Source: Phycisphaerae bacterium (lineage in GTDB: Bacteria; Planctomycetota; Phycisphaerae; UBA1845; PWPN01). From it: a stretch of 36,416 nt of DNA. The notes beneath the pieces are model-generated. The model worked only from the letters and a program-made list of their open reading frames with translations, made no database searches and was not told the DNA's origin. The DNA is taken from NCBI GenBank assembly GCA_030372985.1, contig JAUCQB010000058.1, forward strand, positions 1 to 36,416, written 5' to 3'. How positions within the stretch are numbered: the first letter of the stretch is position 1; every line of letters begins with the position of its first letter. Position numbers and translations under genes: made by a program. Of this stretch, positions 24,328 to 33,915 are shown one piece after another.

Positions 24328-24876
24328 GTGAACTCCATGAAATGGATGCCATTTGCGATCCTGGCGATCGTGGTCCTGGTCTGCCAGACCACGGTCGTCC
24401 AAACCCTGATGGCCATCCAGTCCATCCGCCCGCAGTGGACCATCATCCTGGCGGTCCACTACGGCCTGTGGGGGCCCTCGCCGGACGCGGCCATCGCCGC
24501 CTGGATTCTGGGCTTGATTGTGGATCTGCAGACAGCTTCGCCCCACCCGATCGGACTGTATGCCTTCTCCTACGGCTTGGCCGCCTGGGTTGTCCTTCGG
24601 AGCCGACAGGCGCTCTTCAGAGACCACCCGGTCACCCACGCGATTGTGACCTTGGTGTTCGCTTTTGCGGTCCAGGTCATCGCAGGGCTTTACTTCTGGT
24701 GGAAGCATCGCATCCCCATCGATGTGGAAGGATTGTGGCGTCCTGCCTTTCTGTTCGCCGGGTACACGGCGCTCTGGGCACCCTGTCTTCACTGGGTGCT
24801 CATTAAGCTCCAGCGGTGGACGGGTCTGGGGCCGATGAGGCGCCGGATGAGCTACAGGCCGGAGAGCCCTGCCTAG
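24328..24876 (+). CDS. mreD: Rod shape-determining protein MreD
   Basis: A 182-residue integral-membrane protein with about five hydrophobic helices, of the size and layout of MreD, a component of the MreBCD/RodA/PBP2 elongasome. The WILGLIVDLQTASPHPIGLYAF segment is a family-like feature (MreD proteins have G-x-x-x-D in helix 3). The identification rests on this and on the position directly before mrdA and rodA. GTG 24328 follows GAGGGG by 4 nt; ATG 24337 is the other option. MreB and MreC are not in the window; mreC, which normally precedes mreD, is replaced here by the HEAT lipoprotein. Confidence 0.8.
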   Translation: MNSMKWMPFAILAIVVLVCQTTVVQTLMAIQSIRPQWTIILAVHYGLWGPSPDAAIAAWILGLIVDLQTASPHPIGLYAFSYGLAAWVVLRSRQALFRDHPVTHAIVTLVFAFAVQVIAGLYFWWKHRIPIDVEGLWRPAFLFAGYTALWAPCLHWVLIKLQRWTGLGPMRRRMSYRPESPA

Positions 24877-24980
24877 AGGCCTGTCGGCGGCGCGGGGCCC
24901 TTCCGTTGCCCGGCTTCGTGCTGACAGGATTTCGGGGAATCTGGAGCACGAACGGATCCGGGCGGTTTCGGGGTACACCG

Positions 24981-27134
24981 ATGTTCGAGCGTCGGCTTCG
25001 GCTGGTCATGGTTCTCATGATGATTCCGGCCATCGCGGTGATCGCGAGGCTGGTGCAGCTCCAGATCATGGAGGGTGATCGATACGCAAACAAAGCCGAA
25101 GCGATGCTCATCAAGCCGATGCGACTGTACCCCTGCCTCAGAGGCGAGATCGTCGACTGCGAGGGCACGCGGCTGGCATATGACGCGGAATCCTGGGACA
25201 TCTGTGTTCACTACGGGATTCTCTCGGGTTCCGAGGATCACCTTCGAGCCATGGCCCGCGAGCGGCTCAGGAAACAGAATCTCCCCCGCACCGCTGACAA
25301 CGTCGCCGAGGAAATGCATAAGCTTGTTCTCGAGATCAACGAGTCATGGCGTGCCATCGCCCGTCTGACCGGGAAACAGGTTGAGGATCTGGATGCCGTT
25401 CGGGAAAGACGTTTGCGGCAGGTCCAGCGAATTAAGGAAGTGGTCACGCGGCGACGGAAGATCGATACGGTGGTCGACGAAGAGCGGACCGTTCACCCGA
25501 TCGTCCAGGGCCTGAACCACCAGATGTGCGTGGAAGCGAGGGTCCAACTGGCGGAGTACCCCTGGGTGGAGGTACTGGTCAGTCACACCCGTCGGTATGA
25601 GGGGGGCGATGCCATGGGACATCTCTTTGGCACGCTCAACGAAGTCGGCGCCGACGACCTGAGAGAGAACGGCAACAACGCGGACATACTCTCTCGATAC
25701 CTTCTTGGCGATCTGATCGGGCGCACCGGTCTCGAGCGACTTGGAGAACAGTGGCTCCGCGGTCGCAGAGGTTGTGAACAGGAAGACCTGCGAGGGGTCC
25801 CCACCACGCAGCCCGTCGCACCCGTCAACGGCAACACCATGCGGCTCAGCCTCAACCTTCGCCTGCAGCAGTACTGTTATCACCGGCTCCAAGCGGCGGT
25901 CCGGGAGCATCCGCCGAGCACCGGCGGTGCGGTCGTGATCCTGGATATTCCAACACGCAGGGTGCTGGCCCTGGTAAGCTGCCCTGCGTTTGACCCGAAT
26001 GTGCCGGACACAGAGAGGGCCAAGCTGGCCACACAAGACCCCTTTGGCAGGCCGCACCTTTTTCGCGTCGTCCGCCAACACTATCCCCCGGGCTCAACGG
26101 TCAAACCCATGATCCTGGCGAGCGCTCTGGCCGAGGGCAAGGTCGGGCCGGGAACAACGTTCGGGTGCGTGGGCCACCTTTTCCCGAGCCGACCGGACAT
26201 ATGGCAGTGCGACGCCAGGCGGGCACACGGAACAGTCGACCCGATCCTGGCCATTCAGAAGAGCTGCAACGTGTTCTTTTACCATGTCGGCGAGAACATG
26301 AGACTGGTCAACCTGGTGAAATGGATGGAACGATTCGGCTTCGGACGAACAACGGGCATCGGACTGATCGAGGACGGAACCGGCGTGATGCCCCTCAACC
26401 CGCAAGACCCTCGCGACGGGCCGGCGCGCCACGCGGCCATCGGCCAGAATGTCGTCGAGGCCACTCCCCTTCAGGTTGCCAACATGATCGCCACGGTGGC
26501 CTCGGGCATCTGGAAACCGGTGACGATCTGGCCGGACAACCCTGGCCCATTGTCCGAAAGCTATGAGCTGCCCATCGCTGCAGACCACTGGCGGCTGGTT
26601 CGGGAAGGCATGTATAAGGTGGTCAACGAGCAGGGCGGCACGGCGTATGGCCCGCTCCGAGCGAAGCTGACCGGCGCCGACGAGTTCGTCCTGCTCGGGA
26701 AAACGGGAAGCGCCGAGGCCCCGCCCCTGGAGAGTCTTTACCGCTGCCGCTTTCCTGACGGCAGCGAGAAGACCATCAGGGGCCGCACGTTTCGCGAAGT
26801 ACGCAGCCGCTATCCCGAAGGGCAGAAACCGGAGTATATCAGCCAGGAAGACGCGCAGGCCTACCCCACGCATGGTTGGTTTATAGGATACTTGACCAGC
26901 AAAGGACAGTATCTTGAGCCGGCGGTCAACGGCGAACTCGACGTCGCGATCGCCGTGATGATCGAGTACGCCGGACACGGTGGTGCCGTGGCCGCTCCCG
27001 TCGCGCGGGACATGCTGCAGGCCATGATCACCTTGCACCGAGGCGGCACCATCGAGACCGCACCGGCGGACCAGCCGATCAGCCGGCCGGCAAACGCGAT
27101 CACCGACGCCGCGGGGCAGAAGGAGCGGCCATGA
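24981..27134 (+). CDS. mrdA: Penicillin-binding protein 2 (elongation transpeptidase)
   Basis: A class B PBP of about 717 residues, anchored by one N-terminal membrane helix (9-28), catalysing peptidoglycan cross-linking during side-wall growth. The pedestal/dimerisation domain occupies about 40-300. The transpeptidase active site is complete: S372 in PPGSTVKP (SxxK), S428-C-N430 (SxN), and K574 in GKTGSAE (KTG). ATG 24981 is preferred; the frame is open back to 24816, inside mreD, but the extension does not resemble the family. It overlaps rodA by 4 nt (ATGA), the usual pairing of a SEDS glycosyltransferase with its class B PBP. A charged segment between membrane helix and catalytic domain is longer than in E. 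coli PBP2. Confidence 0.95.
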   Translation: MFERRLRLVMVLMMIPAIAVIARLVQLQIMEGDRYANKAEAMLIKPMRLYPCLRGEIVDCEGTRLAYDAESWDICVHYGILSGSEDHLRAMARERLRKQNLPRTADNVAEEMHKLVLEINESWRAIARLTGKQVEDLDAVRERRLRQVQRIKEVVTRRRKIDTVVDEERTVHPIVQGLNHQMCVEARVQLAEYPWVEVLVSHTRRYEGGDAMGHLFGTLNEVGADDLRENGNNADILSRYLLGDLIGRTGLERLGEQWLRGRRGCEQEDLRGVPTTQPVAPVNGNTMRLSLNLRLQQYCYHRLQAAVREHPPSTGGAVVILDIPTRRVLALVSCPAFDPNVPDTERAKLATQDPFGRPHLFRVVRQHYPPGSTVKPMILASALAEGKVGPGTTFGCVGHLFPSRPDIWQCDARRAHGTVDPILAIQKSCNVFFYHVGENMRLVNLVKWMERFGFGRTTGIGLIEDGTGVMPLNPQDPRDGPARHAAIGQNVVEATPLQVANMIATVASGIWKPVTIWPDNPGPLSESYELPIAADHWRLVREGMYKVVNEQGGTAYGPLRAKLTGADEFVLLGKTGSAEAPPLESLYRCRFPDGSEKTIRGRTFREVRSRYPEGQKPEYISQEDAQAYPTHGWFIGYLTSKGQYLEPAVNGELDVAIAVMIEYAGHGGAVAAPVARDMLQAMITLHRGGTIETAPADQPISRPANAITDAAGQKERP

Positions 27135-28405
27135 GCGCACTTCTCAGCACCCGCAGGGGCTGGATCATCCTTCTGCCGGTCCTGCCACTGTGCGTGGCCG
27201 GACTGCTGACGATCCAAGCCACCAATTCGTCCGATCAGAGCGGCCAGTTGGCAGACGAGACCGTCAGGCAGATCGCCTTCGCCGCGGCGGGCATCGGCTG
27301 CATGATTCTCACCGCAACCGTGGGATACCTGAGAATCGGGAGGTTCTCCTACATCATCTTCGGGCTCAGCATCCTGGTGCTGGTCTGCCTGGTCATCGAC
27401 CGGTGGGTCGATTTGCCCTTCGTTCCCGTGAAACGAAACACCCGCCGGTGGATTCAGTTCGGCGGTCTCCAGGTTCAGCCGTCAGAAATGATGAAGATCG
27501 CCTACGTGCTGGCGCTGGCATGGTACCTGCGATATCGCAGCAACTACCGAACGCTCCTCGGGTTGGTGCCGCCGTTCCTGCTCACACTGGTGCCGATGGG
27601 CCTGATCAAGCTGCAGCCCGATTTGGGCACTCTGCTCCTCTTCCTGCCCGTCCTGTTCGTCGTTCTCTACACCGCCGGTGCCAAGGCCAAACACTTGCTG
27701 GCCGTGATCGTGATGGGCTTACTGTGTTCGCCCCTGTTCTGGACGAAGATCGAGCCTTACCAGCAACTTCGCATCACCAGTGTCATGCTCCAGAACAAGG
27801 CCGTCCGTGATTACCTGAGCGAGCCGATGCCGTCTCGTCCCGATCTGCTCGCCCGGTGGGAGTACTTCCGGCCCCAGGAGTTTTCACGAAGCCGCTGGAT
27901 GCTCGAATTGGTCAACTGGGAGAACGTCACCGGCTACCAGCTCACCCGCAGCAAGATCGCCATCGGCAGCGGCGGCCCGTTCGGGCAAGGCACGGGGCGC
28001 GGGATCTTCGTCGAGTACGACTTCCTGCCTGAGAAGCACAACGACTTCATCTTCGCCATGATAGGCCACCAATGGGGTATCATCGGGGGCCTGCTGACAC
28101 TTGCGTGCTACAGCCTGATCGCTGTCTTCGGCTACGAGATTGCAGTTTCGACTCGTGAGCCGTTTGGCCGTCTGGTGGCTATCGGCCTGACGACCATGCT
28201 GACCGTCCAGGCCATTACCAACATCTGTATGGCCGTCGGCCTGGGACCGGTAACCGGTGTGCCTCTCCCCTTCGTCAGTGCCGGCGGCAGCAGCCTGGTC
28301 ATCAACTTCATCTCCCTGGGATTGATTGTCAGCGTGGCCCGCCATCGCCCCTTGCTCTTTGCCAACAGGCCGTTTGAATTCAGCAGCGAGGAGGAGGAGC
28401 CATGA
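27131..28405 (+). CDS. rodA: SEDS peptidoglycan glycosyltransferase RodA
   Basis: A 424-residue polytopic membrane protein (about 10 segments) of the RodA/FtsW/SpoVE family, polymerising lipid II into glycan strands as partner of PBP2. Landmarks: KRNTRRWIQFGGLQVQPSE, the QPDLGTLLLF stretch with the functional Asp, GPFGQGTGRGIF, LPEKHNDFIFAMIGHQWG, and VTGVPLPFVSAGGSSL near the end. Start ATG has AAGGAG 5 nt upstream and overlaps mrdA by 4 nt, so translation is probably coupled. RodA rather than FtsW is chosen because of the mreD-mrdA context. Last gene of the cluster. Confidence 0.95.
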   Translation: MSALLSTRRGWIILLPVLPLCVAGLLTIQATNSSDQSGQLADETVRQIAFAAAGIGCMILTATVGYLRIGRFSYIIFGLSILVLVCLVIDRWVDLPFVPVKRNTRRWIQFGGLQVQPSEMMKIAYVLALAWYLRYRSNYRTLLGLVPPFLLTLVPMGLIKLQPDLGTLLLFLPVLFVVLYTAGAKAKHLLAVIVMGLLCSPLFWTKIEPYQQLRITSVMLQNKAVRDYLSEPMPSRPDLLARWEYFRPQEFSRSRWMLELVNWENVTGYQLTRSKIAIGSGGPFGQGTGRGIFVEYDFLPEKHNDFIFAMIGHQWGIIGGLLTLACYSLIAVFGYEIAVSTREPFGRLVAIGLTTMLTVQAITNICMAVGLGPVTGVPLPFVSAGGSSLVINFISLGLIVSVARHRPLLFANRPFEFSSEEEEP

Positions 28406-28472
28406 GGGGCTTGTCCGCCGGGCGTTGCGGCTCGCGAACCCGCCGGGCGTCCGATAGCATGTCGTATCTGAT

Positions 28473-28502
28473 TTGAACGCCCTCAGGGCTCGATGGTATA
28501 TT
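28473..28502 (+). promoter_or_regulatory. Possible promoter of the GntR/LacI-type regulator
   Basis: TTGAAC (28473-28478), 18-bp spacer, TATATT (28497-28502). The spacer contains GCCCT-CA-GGGC, an inverted repeat that could be an operator. Confidence 0.45.
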
Positions 28503-28588
28503 GTGGCAGCACGTGCATGCAGACTGCTGCTTTCGCAGTCGGTGACGGTGGGCCTATCGCTCGTGCGACGGCCCGGAATCCTGCAGAA

Positions 28589-29755
28589 ATGGACGCAGAC
28601 ATGGCTGATGACCAACTCACCCCGGAGACGCTGAACGCCGCTCAACCCAAGAACATGGCCGTTGCCGCGAAGATGCGGGAGTTTCTGGCCCAAGGTCGCT
28701 GGGCCCCAGGCGACCAGATCCCGACCGCACGGCAGCTTGCCCAGATGTTCGGCGTGAGTCTCTCTCCGGTCTTACAGGCGCTCCAGATACTTGAAAAAGA
28801 AGGTCTGCTGCTTCGCCGGGCACGGGTCGGCACGTTCGTCGCCGAGCGACGGGCCAAGAAGGACCTGCTCGCCTTCATCACCGCCACGTGCGACCTCGAG
28901 CCCTACATCCACTCGCTGTGGGGTTTTGAGGAGGAAGCGAACCGCCGCGGTTATCACATCCTCTTCTGCAACGCCAACCGCGTGCCCGAACACCTGGCTC
29001 AACTGGCCAACGCCTGCATCGAGCAGGGAGCCGCGGGCATCGCCTTCACGCCGCCCGAGGGCAGCTTCTACATGGACTGGAACCGGGCCTTTTACAAGGG
29101 TGTTGCCGAGCACGGCACGCCCCTGGTCGCCATCACCAGTCAGCCCTTCCCGGAGGAGGATCCGGCGATCATCTCGGCCGCCATCCCTGACGGCATCTGG
29201 CAGGGCCGGCGCATGGCCGCCCACCTCATCGACCAGGGCCACACCCACCTGGCGTTTCTCTACGGGCGATGGTCTTGCACGATCGAGGACCGCAAACAAG
29301 GGGTCATCGCGGAAGCCAAGGAACGCGGCCTGCCGCCCGTCGATGTGCGCAGCGTCTCACCCGAGGAACTGCTGCGAACGGGCGAGGTGTACGACGTCAC
29401 CGCCATGCTGGGCGACTGGCTGGGACAGGATCCGCCGATCACGGCCGTGGTGTGCTGTTCGGATTACGCCGCCAGAATCGTCTATGAGCACGCCAGCACG
29501 CTGGGCATGTCGATCCCCGAGGACATCGCGGTGGTCGGGTTCGACGACTCGTCGTTCGCCCCGCTGCTCGGCGACGGCGGTCTGACAACCATTCGGGTGT
29601 CGTACATCGAGATGGGCCGCTCGGCCGCGGAATTGCTCATCGCCCAGATCAATGATCCCGGACGTCCGCCCCGCATCCTGATGTCCCGCGGCGAACTGGT
29701 GGTCCGCAAGTCGTGCCGATTCCTCCCCTCTCAGGTGGAGAGCGACCGGAGCTAA
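28589..29755 (+). CDS. GntR-HTH regulator with LacI-type sugar-binding domain
   Basis: A regulator of about 388 residues. N-terminal GntR winged helix (about 20-85: MREFLAQGRWAPGDQIPTAR, then VLQALQILEKEGLLLRRARVGTFV) is joined to a periplasmic-binding-protein-like sensor (about 90-380) as in LacI/GalR and in AraR of Bacillus. Sensor landmarks: IDQGHTHLAFLYG, RKQGVIAEAKERGL, AVVCCSDYAAR, IPEDIAVVGFDDSSFAPLL, and TTIRVSYIEMGRSAAELL near the end. The ligand is probably a sugar. ATG 28589 or 28601 is the start; the frame extends to 28493 but upstream codons include the candidate promoter. It stands alone, 83 bp from the convergent dehydrogenase gene; its targets are unknown. Confidence 0.9.
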   Translation: MDADMADDQLTPETLNAAQPKNMAVAAKMREFLAQGRWAPGDQIPTARQLAQMFGVSLSPVLQALQILEKEGLLLRRARVGTFVAERRAKKDLLAFITATCDLEPYIHSLWGFEEEANRRGYHILFCNANRVPEHLAQLANACIEQGAAGIAFTPPEGSFYMDWNRAFYKGVAEHGTPLVAITSQPFPEEDPAIISAAIPDGIWQGRRMAAHLIDQGHTHLAFLYGRWSCTIEDRKQGVIAEAKERGLPPVDVRSVSPEELLRTGEVYDVTAMLGDWLGQDPPITAVVCCSDYAARIVYEHASTLGMSIPEDIAVVGFDDSSFAPLLGDGGLTTIRVSYIEMGRSAAELLIAQINDPGRPPRILMSRGELVVRKSCRFLPSQVESDRS

Positions 29756-29838
29756 GCCTGAGCCTGGGAGGCAACGTCCCGCACAGAGAACTCTTCGGCG
29801 ATCAGATCACGGCCGTCCGCCAACCGCAGGCAGCTTGC

Positions 29839-31158
29839 TCACGACTTGTAGACGTTCTTCTTCGGGCCCTTGACTCGGACGCACGCGTTGCGAGTGTCCA
29901 CGACCACCTTCGCGTTCCGGACGATCATGCCGTAGTCGTAGCAGTCGTGATCGGTGGAGATGACCACGCAGTCGTACTTCCGGATACTGGCCGCCGTCAG
30001 GGGGACCGATTTCATTCTCAGATCATGCTCGCGCTGCTTGTGGGTGGTCGGAATGTACGGGTCGTTGTAGTCGACCTTGCAGCCGCGTTTCTTGAAGATC
30101 TCGATCAGCTCGATCGAGGGCGATTCGCGGATATCGTCGATGTTCTTCTTGTAGGCCAGCCCCAGCACCAGGATTTTCGAGCCCTTGAGTGGCTTAGCTC
30201 GCTCGTTCAGGGCCCTGGCCGTGTGCTCCACCACGTATTCCGGCATCGCGGTGTTGATCTCGCCGGCCAGCTCGATGAAGCGCGTGCTCACGCCGAACTG
30301 ACGGGCCTTCCACGTGAGATAAAACGGGTCGATGGGAATGCAGTGCCCGCCGAGGCCAGGCCCCGGATAGAACGCCTGGAAACCGAAGGGCTTCGTCTTG
30401 GCCGCCTCGATCACCTCCCACACATCGATGCCCATGCGATCAAAGAGCATTTTGAGCTCGTTAACCATGGCGATGTTCACACAACGGTACACGTTCTCGA
30501 GAATCTTCGCGGCCTCGGCGACCTCGCAACTCGCTACCGGAACGACGTTCTTGATCGCTTGGCCGTAAAGCGCAACGGCCACCCTGAGGCTCGCCGGATC
30601 GTAGCCGCCGACCAGTTTGGTGATAGTTTCGGTCGTGAAGTCTCTGCGCCCCGGGTCCTCGCGTTCCGGAGAGAAGGCGAGAAAGAAATCCTTGCCCGCC
30701 TTGAGGCCGGTCGTTTCAAGGATCGGCTTGAGCACCTCTTTGGACGTGCCGGGATAAGTCGTGCTCTCCAGCGAGACAAGGTGACCTTTTCGAAGTTGCG
30801 TCGCAATCGTTTCGGTGGTCTTGATCACGTAGGTCATGTCCGGATCGCGCGTCTTGGACAGCGGCGTCGGAACGCAGATGATCAGGGCATCACATCCGCG
30901 CAGCACCTTGGGGTTGGTGGTGGCCTCGAAATGCTACGACGATCGCATCGCCGATACGGCACCGTTGGGAATATGCTTGATGTAGCTTTTGCCGGCCTTG
31001 AGCATCTTGATCTTTCGGGGATCGATGTCAAAGCCAATGGTGGGCATCCCGACACTGCAAAAGCTCTTCGCCAGAGGAAGGCCGACATAGCCCATCCCAA
31101 GAATGCCCACGCGGGCCTGTTTGCGGTTGATCCTGCTCAGCAGTCTGCTCTCAAGCAT
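29839..31158 (-). pseudogene. Nucleotide-sugar dehydrogenase with in-frame TAG stop
   Basis: A UDP-N-acetyl-glucosamine/mannosamine-type 6-dehydrogenase (WbpA/WecC group) that would oxidise UDP-HexNAc to the uronic acid for surface polysaccharide. It is interrupted at codon 75 by TAG (30934-30936). The frame and homology continue without shift: 74 residues with the NAD loop GILGMGYVGLPLA before the stop, then HFEATTNPKVLRGCDALIIC and the rest to 29839. The second part keeps the substrate Cys in GLGGHCIPIDPF and a complete C-terminal domain. Restored length 438, normal. The start has GGGAG 7 nt upstream. TAG ends other genes here (for example the SDR, mreD and transposase), so a genome-wide reassignment is unlikely. 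Recent mutation or a base-call error fits best; the sense codon was possibly AAG or CAG. Alone, the second part lacks the NAD loop. Confidence 0.85.
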
Positions 31159-31291
31159 CAGAATACTCCCGATCGTTAACTGGTCGTCAGGTTAAGGCAA
31201 GGCCCCGCGGAAACCAAGCGCACCCGCCCGATAATCCACGTCGGAAACCCCGCTGATTGTCCGGAATATGTCGGCGAAAAGGGCAACACGC

Positions 31292-31297
31292 TATAAT
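31292..31297 (+). promoter_or_regulatory. -10 box (TATAAT) of the aminotransferase gene
   Basis: Perfect TATAAT 47 bp before the start codon; no good -35 at the usual distance. The 186-bp divergent region also serves the dehydrogenase gene on the other strand. Confidence 0.45.
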
Positions 31298-31344
31298 GGC
31301 CATCCTGTATGTGTTGTTGAAGTTGAATCATCGTGGAGGATTGG

Positions 31345-32454
31345 ATGGAAATCACCCTATCGCGGCCGGATATCACTCAGGCCGAACGCGACGCCGTTCT
31401 TGAGGTACTCCAGACACCCAACCTGTCGCTCGGCCCGAAGCTGCCTGAATTCGAGCGGGTGATGACCCAGTACATCGGCAGTCGGTACGCCGTCGCGGTT
31501 AACAGTGGAACGAGCGCCCTTCATCTGTGCATCCGGGCCATCGGCCTGAAGCCCGGCGACGAAGTCATTACCACACCCTTCTCCTTCATCGCCTCATCGA
31601 ACTGCATCCTCTTCGAAGGCGGCAAACCCGTCTTTGTCGACATTCATCCGGAGACCTGGAATATCGATCCGGAACGTATTGAAGCCGCGATCACGCCGCG
31701 AACCCGCGCCATCCTCCCCGTGGACGTCTTCGGCCAGGTCGCCGACATGCCGAAAATCCGACAGATCGCCGATAAAAACGGCCTGCGCGTGATCGAGGAT
31801 TCCTGTGAGGCCATCGGAGCCTCTCTGAACGGCAAGATGGCCGGTACCTTCGGCGATGCCGGGGTCTTCGGCTTCTATCCGAATAAACAAATCACAACCG
31901 GCGAGGGCGGGATGATCGTCACCAATGATGATCAGATCCGCGACTTGGCCGTCTCCATGCGCAGTCAGGGACGCGGCTCCGGCAGCGGATGGCTTGCACA
32001 CGAGCGACTGGGCTACAACTACCGGCTCAGCGACATCAACTGTGCCATCGGCATTGCCCAGATCAAGCGGGTCGATGAGATACTCTCCCGAAGACGGACT
32101 TCCGCCAGCTACTATTTGGCGAGGCTGCGCGACGAAAAGCGCATCTCAACGCAGAAGCCGCTGCCAGGGAGCCAAGTCAGCTGGTTCGTGATGGTCGTCC
32201 GTCTTAGCGATGACTACTCTGCCGCTGACCGCGATCGGATTCTGGTCAACCTTCGGCAACAAGGCATCGGCTGCAGTAACTATTTTCCAGCCATACACTT
32301 ACAGCCTTTTTATGCCCAAGAATTCGGATACAGACGCGGGCAGTTCCCGATCTGTGAGGCCCTTTGCGACCGAACGGTTGCCCTGCCCTTCCACGGTCTG
32401 CTCCGCGAGGAAGAGGTGGACTTCGCCTGCGATGCTTTCCGCCGACTGCTGTAG
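31345..32454 (+). CDS. DegT/DnrJ/EryC1/StrS aminotransferase
   Basis: A 369-residue PLP-dependent sugar aminotransferase that converts a nucleotide-linked keto-sugar to the amino-sugar, cytoplasmic. Fold-type I landmarks: AVAVNSGTSALHL, ITTPFSFIASSNC, VIEDSCEAIGA (PLP-ring Asp), GVFGFYPNKQITTGEGG with the internal-aldimine lysine K181, and LGYNYRLSDINCAIG. Length typical. ATG 31345 follows GGAGG by 5 nt; GTG 31333 is disfavoured because it contains part of that site. It is divergent from the broken nucleotide-sugar dehydrogenase; together such enzymes make amino-uronic sugars for capsule, O-antigen or glycoprotein glycans. Precise product unknown. Confidence 0.95.
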   Translation: MEITLSRPDITQAERDAVLEVLQTPNLSLGPKLPEFERVMTQYIGSRYAVAVNSGTSALHLCIRAIGLKPGDEVITTPFSFIASSNCILFEGGKPVFVDIHPETWNIDPERIEAAITPRTRAILPVDVFGQVADMPKIRQIADKNGLRVIEDSCEAIGASLNGKMAGTFGDAGVFGFYPNKQITTGEGGMIVTNDDQIRDLAVSMRSQGRGSGSGWLAHERLGYNYRLSDINCAIGIAQIKRVDEILSRRRTSASYYLARLRDEKRISTQKPLPGSQVSWFVMVVRLSDDYSAADRDRILVNLRQQGIGCSNYFPAIHLQPFYAQEFGYRRGQFPICEALCDRTVALPFHGLLREEEVDFACDAFRRLL

Positions 32455-32486
32455 GTGGCCGATCGGTATCGCCTTGGAATGGTCGT

Positions 32487-32516
32487 TTGACAGCTTTGCG
32501 GACCGCTTGCTAGCAT
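32487..32516 (+). promoter_or_regulatory. Promoter of icd
   Basis: Perfect TTGACA (32487-32492), 18-bp spacer, TAGCAT (32511-32516), about 66 bp ahead of the icd start codon. Confidence 0.55.
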
Positions 32517-32581
32517 CTGGGCCCCCAAGCTACCTTCCAGCGCGAAAGATGCGTTTCTGACCACAGGAAAGGATGACACCC

Positions 32582-33841
32582 ATGGCATTGCCGACCCCTA
32601 CCGCCGGAGACCCGATCCGCAAGTCTGGTCCCAGATTGGACGTTCCGGATCATCCGATCATACCGTTTATCGCAGGCGACGGCACCGGCCCGGACATCTG
32701 GCGGGCCTCGCAACTGGTGTTCGATGCGGCCGTTGCCAAGGCCTACGGCGGCAAGCGAAAGATCGCATGGCACAGGCTCCTGGCCGGCGAAGAGGCATTC
32801 AAGGAGACCCGGAACTGGCTGCCCGACGAGACGGTCGAGGCGTTCAGATCCTATCTCGTGGGAATCAAGGGCCCGCTGACCACGCCAGTCGGCGGCGGCA
32901 TCCGTTCTTTGAACGTCGCCCTGCGGCAGTTGCTTGATCTCTACGTGTGCCTGCGACCGGTGCGTTATTTCAAAGGTGTGCCCTCACCTGTTCGCAGACC
33001 CGAACTGGTGGACATGGTGATTTTCCGCGAGAACACTGAAGACATCTACGCCGGCATCGAGTTCGAGTCGGGTACGGCGGACGCCGAGAGGTTCGGCAAG
33101 ATGTTGAAGGAGGCCTTCCCGGATCGGTTCAAGAAAATCCGTTTCCCGGCGACGAGCGGCTACGGAATCAAACCGGTCAGTTCCGAGGGCACCAAGCGTC
33201 TCGTCAAGGCGGCCATCGAGTTCGCGATCGCGAGCAAACGTAAGAGCGTCACCCTCGTCCACAAGGGTAACATCATGAAGTTCACCGAGGGCGGCTTCAG
33301 GGACTGGGGCTACGAGTTGGCCAAGGAGGCATACGGAGCGACGCCCGTGGACGGCGGGCCCTGGTGCCAACTGCCGGCCGACAAGGGCGGGGTTCTGATC
33401 AAGGACGTGATCGCCGATGCGTTTCTGCAGCAGATTCTGACGCGGCCGGGCGAGTACGACGTCATTGCGACGCTCAACCTCAACGGCGACTACATCTCCG
33501 ACGCTTTGGCGGCCCAGGTCGGCGGCATCGGCATCGCCCCCGGTGGAAACATCAACTACGACTCAGGCCACGCCATCTTCGAGGCTACCCACGGCACCGC
33601 CCCCAAGTACGCTGGCAAGGACCAGGTCAACCCCGGCAGCCTCATCCTTTCGGGCGAGATGATGCTGCGGTACATGGGCTGGACCGAGGCCGCCGATCTC
33701 ATACTCAAAGGTATGGACGGCGCCATCTCCGCCCGCACGGTCACCTACGATTTCCATCGCCTGATGGTCAATGAGGGCGTGGATGCCAGGCTGCTCAAGT
33801 GCAGCGAGTTCGGCCAGGCGGTCGTGGAGCATATGAAGTGA
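32582..33841 (+). CDS. icd: Isocitrate dehydrogenase (NADP+)
   Basis: A 419-residue TCA-cycle enzyme that oxidatively decarboxylates isocitrate to 2-oxoglutarate, homodimer, cytoplasmic, close to the E. coli Icd type. Isocitrate site: [13 protein letters not shown], whose Ser corresponds to the E. coli phosphorylation site Ser113, then [12 protein letters not shown] and the metal Asp segment [21 protein letters not shown] specificity: [16 protein letters not shown] (Lys-Tyr pair) and VTYDFHRLM with Tyr and Arg in the positions that bind the 2'-phosphate. ATG 32582 lies 9 nt after AAGG; ATG 32573, in the same frame and three codons earlier, is the other option. Single-gene transcript with its own promoter. 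Confidence 0.96.
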   Translation: MALPTPTAGDPIRKSGPRLDVPDHPIIPFIAGDGTGPDIWRASQLVFDAAVAKAYGGKRKIAWHRLLAGEEAFKETRNWLPDETVEAFRSYLVGIKGPLTTPVGGGIRSLNVALRQLLDLYVCLRPVRYFKGVPSPVRRPELVDMVIFRENTEDIYAGIEFESGTADAERFGKMLKEAFPDRFKKIRFPATSGYGIKPVSSEGTKRLVKAAIEFAIASKRKSVTLVHKGNIMKFTEGGFRDWGYELAKEAYGATPVDGGPWCQLPADKGGVLIKDVIADAFLQQILTRPGEYDVIATLNLNGDYISDALAAQVGGIGIAPGGNINYDSGHAIFEATHGTAPKYAGKDQVNPGSLILSGEMMLRYMGWTEAADLILKGMDGAISARTVTYDFHRLMVNEGVDARLLKCSEFGQAVVEHMK

Positions 33842-33915
33842 GCTCGACGCGGCGTGCCGCAACGCCGCGGGATGGTCCAGTTGAACGCAAGCAGCGGCGC
33901 GGGTACGAGAAGAGT

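Noticed and set aside
26094..27140. Minus-strand frame of 348 codons opposite mrdA
   Set aside because: Shadow of the PBP2 transpeptidase domain.
30934..30936. Genome-wide TAG reassignment (for example pyrrolysine or glutamine code)
   Set aside because: Several intact genes here end in TAG (SDR at 1-3, mreD at 24874-24876, transposase at 36161-36163) with no family-like continuation.
29713..31179. 488-codon plus-strand frame covering the broken dehydrogenase
   Set aside because: Antisense shadow; the minus-strand product has strong family motifs on both sides of the TAG, whereas this one has none.
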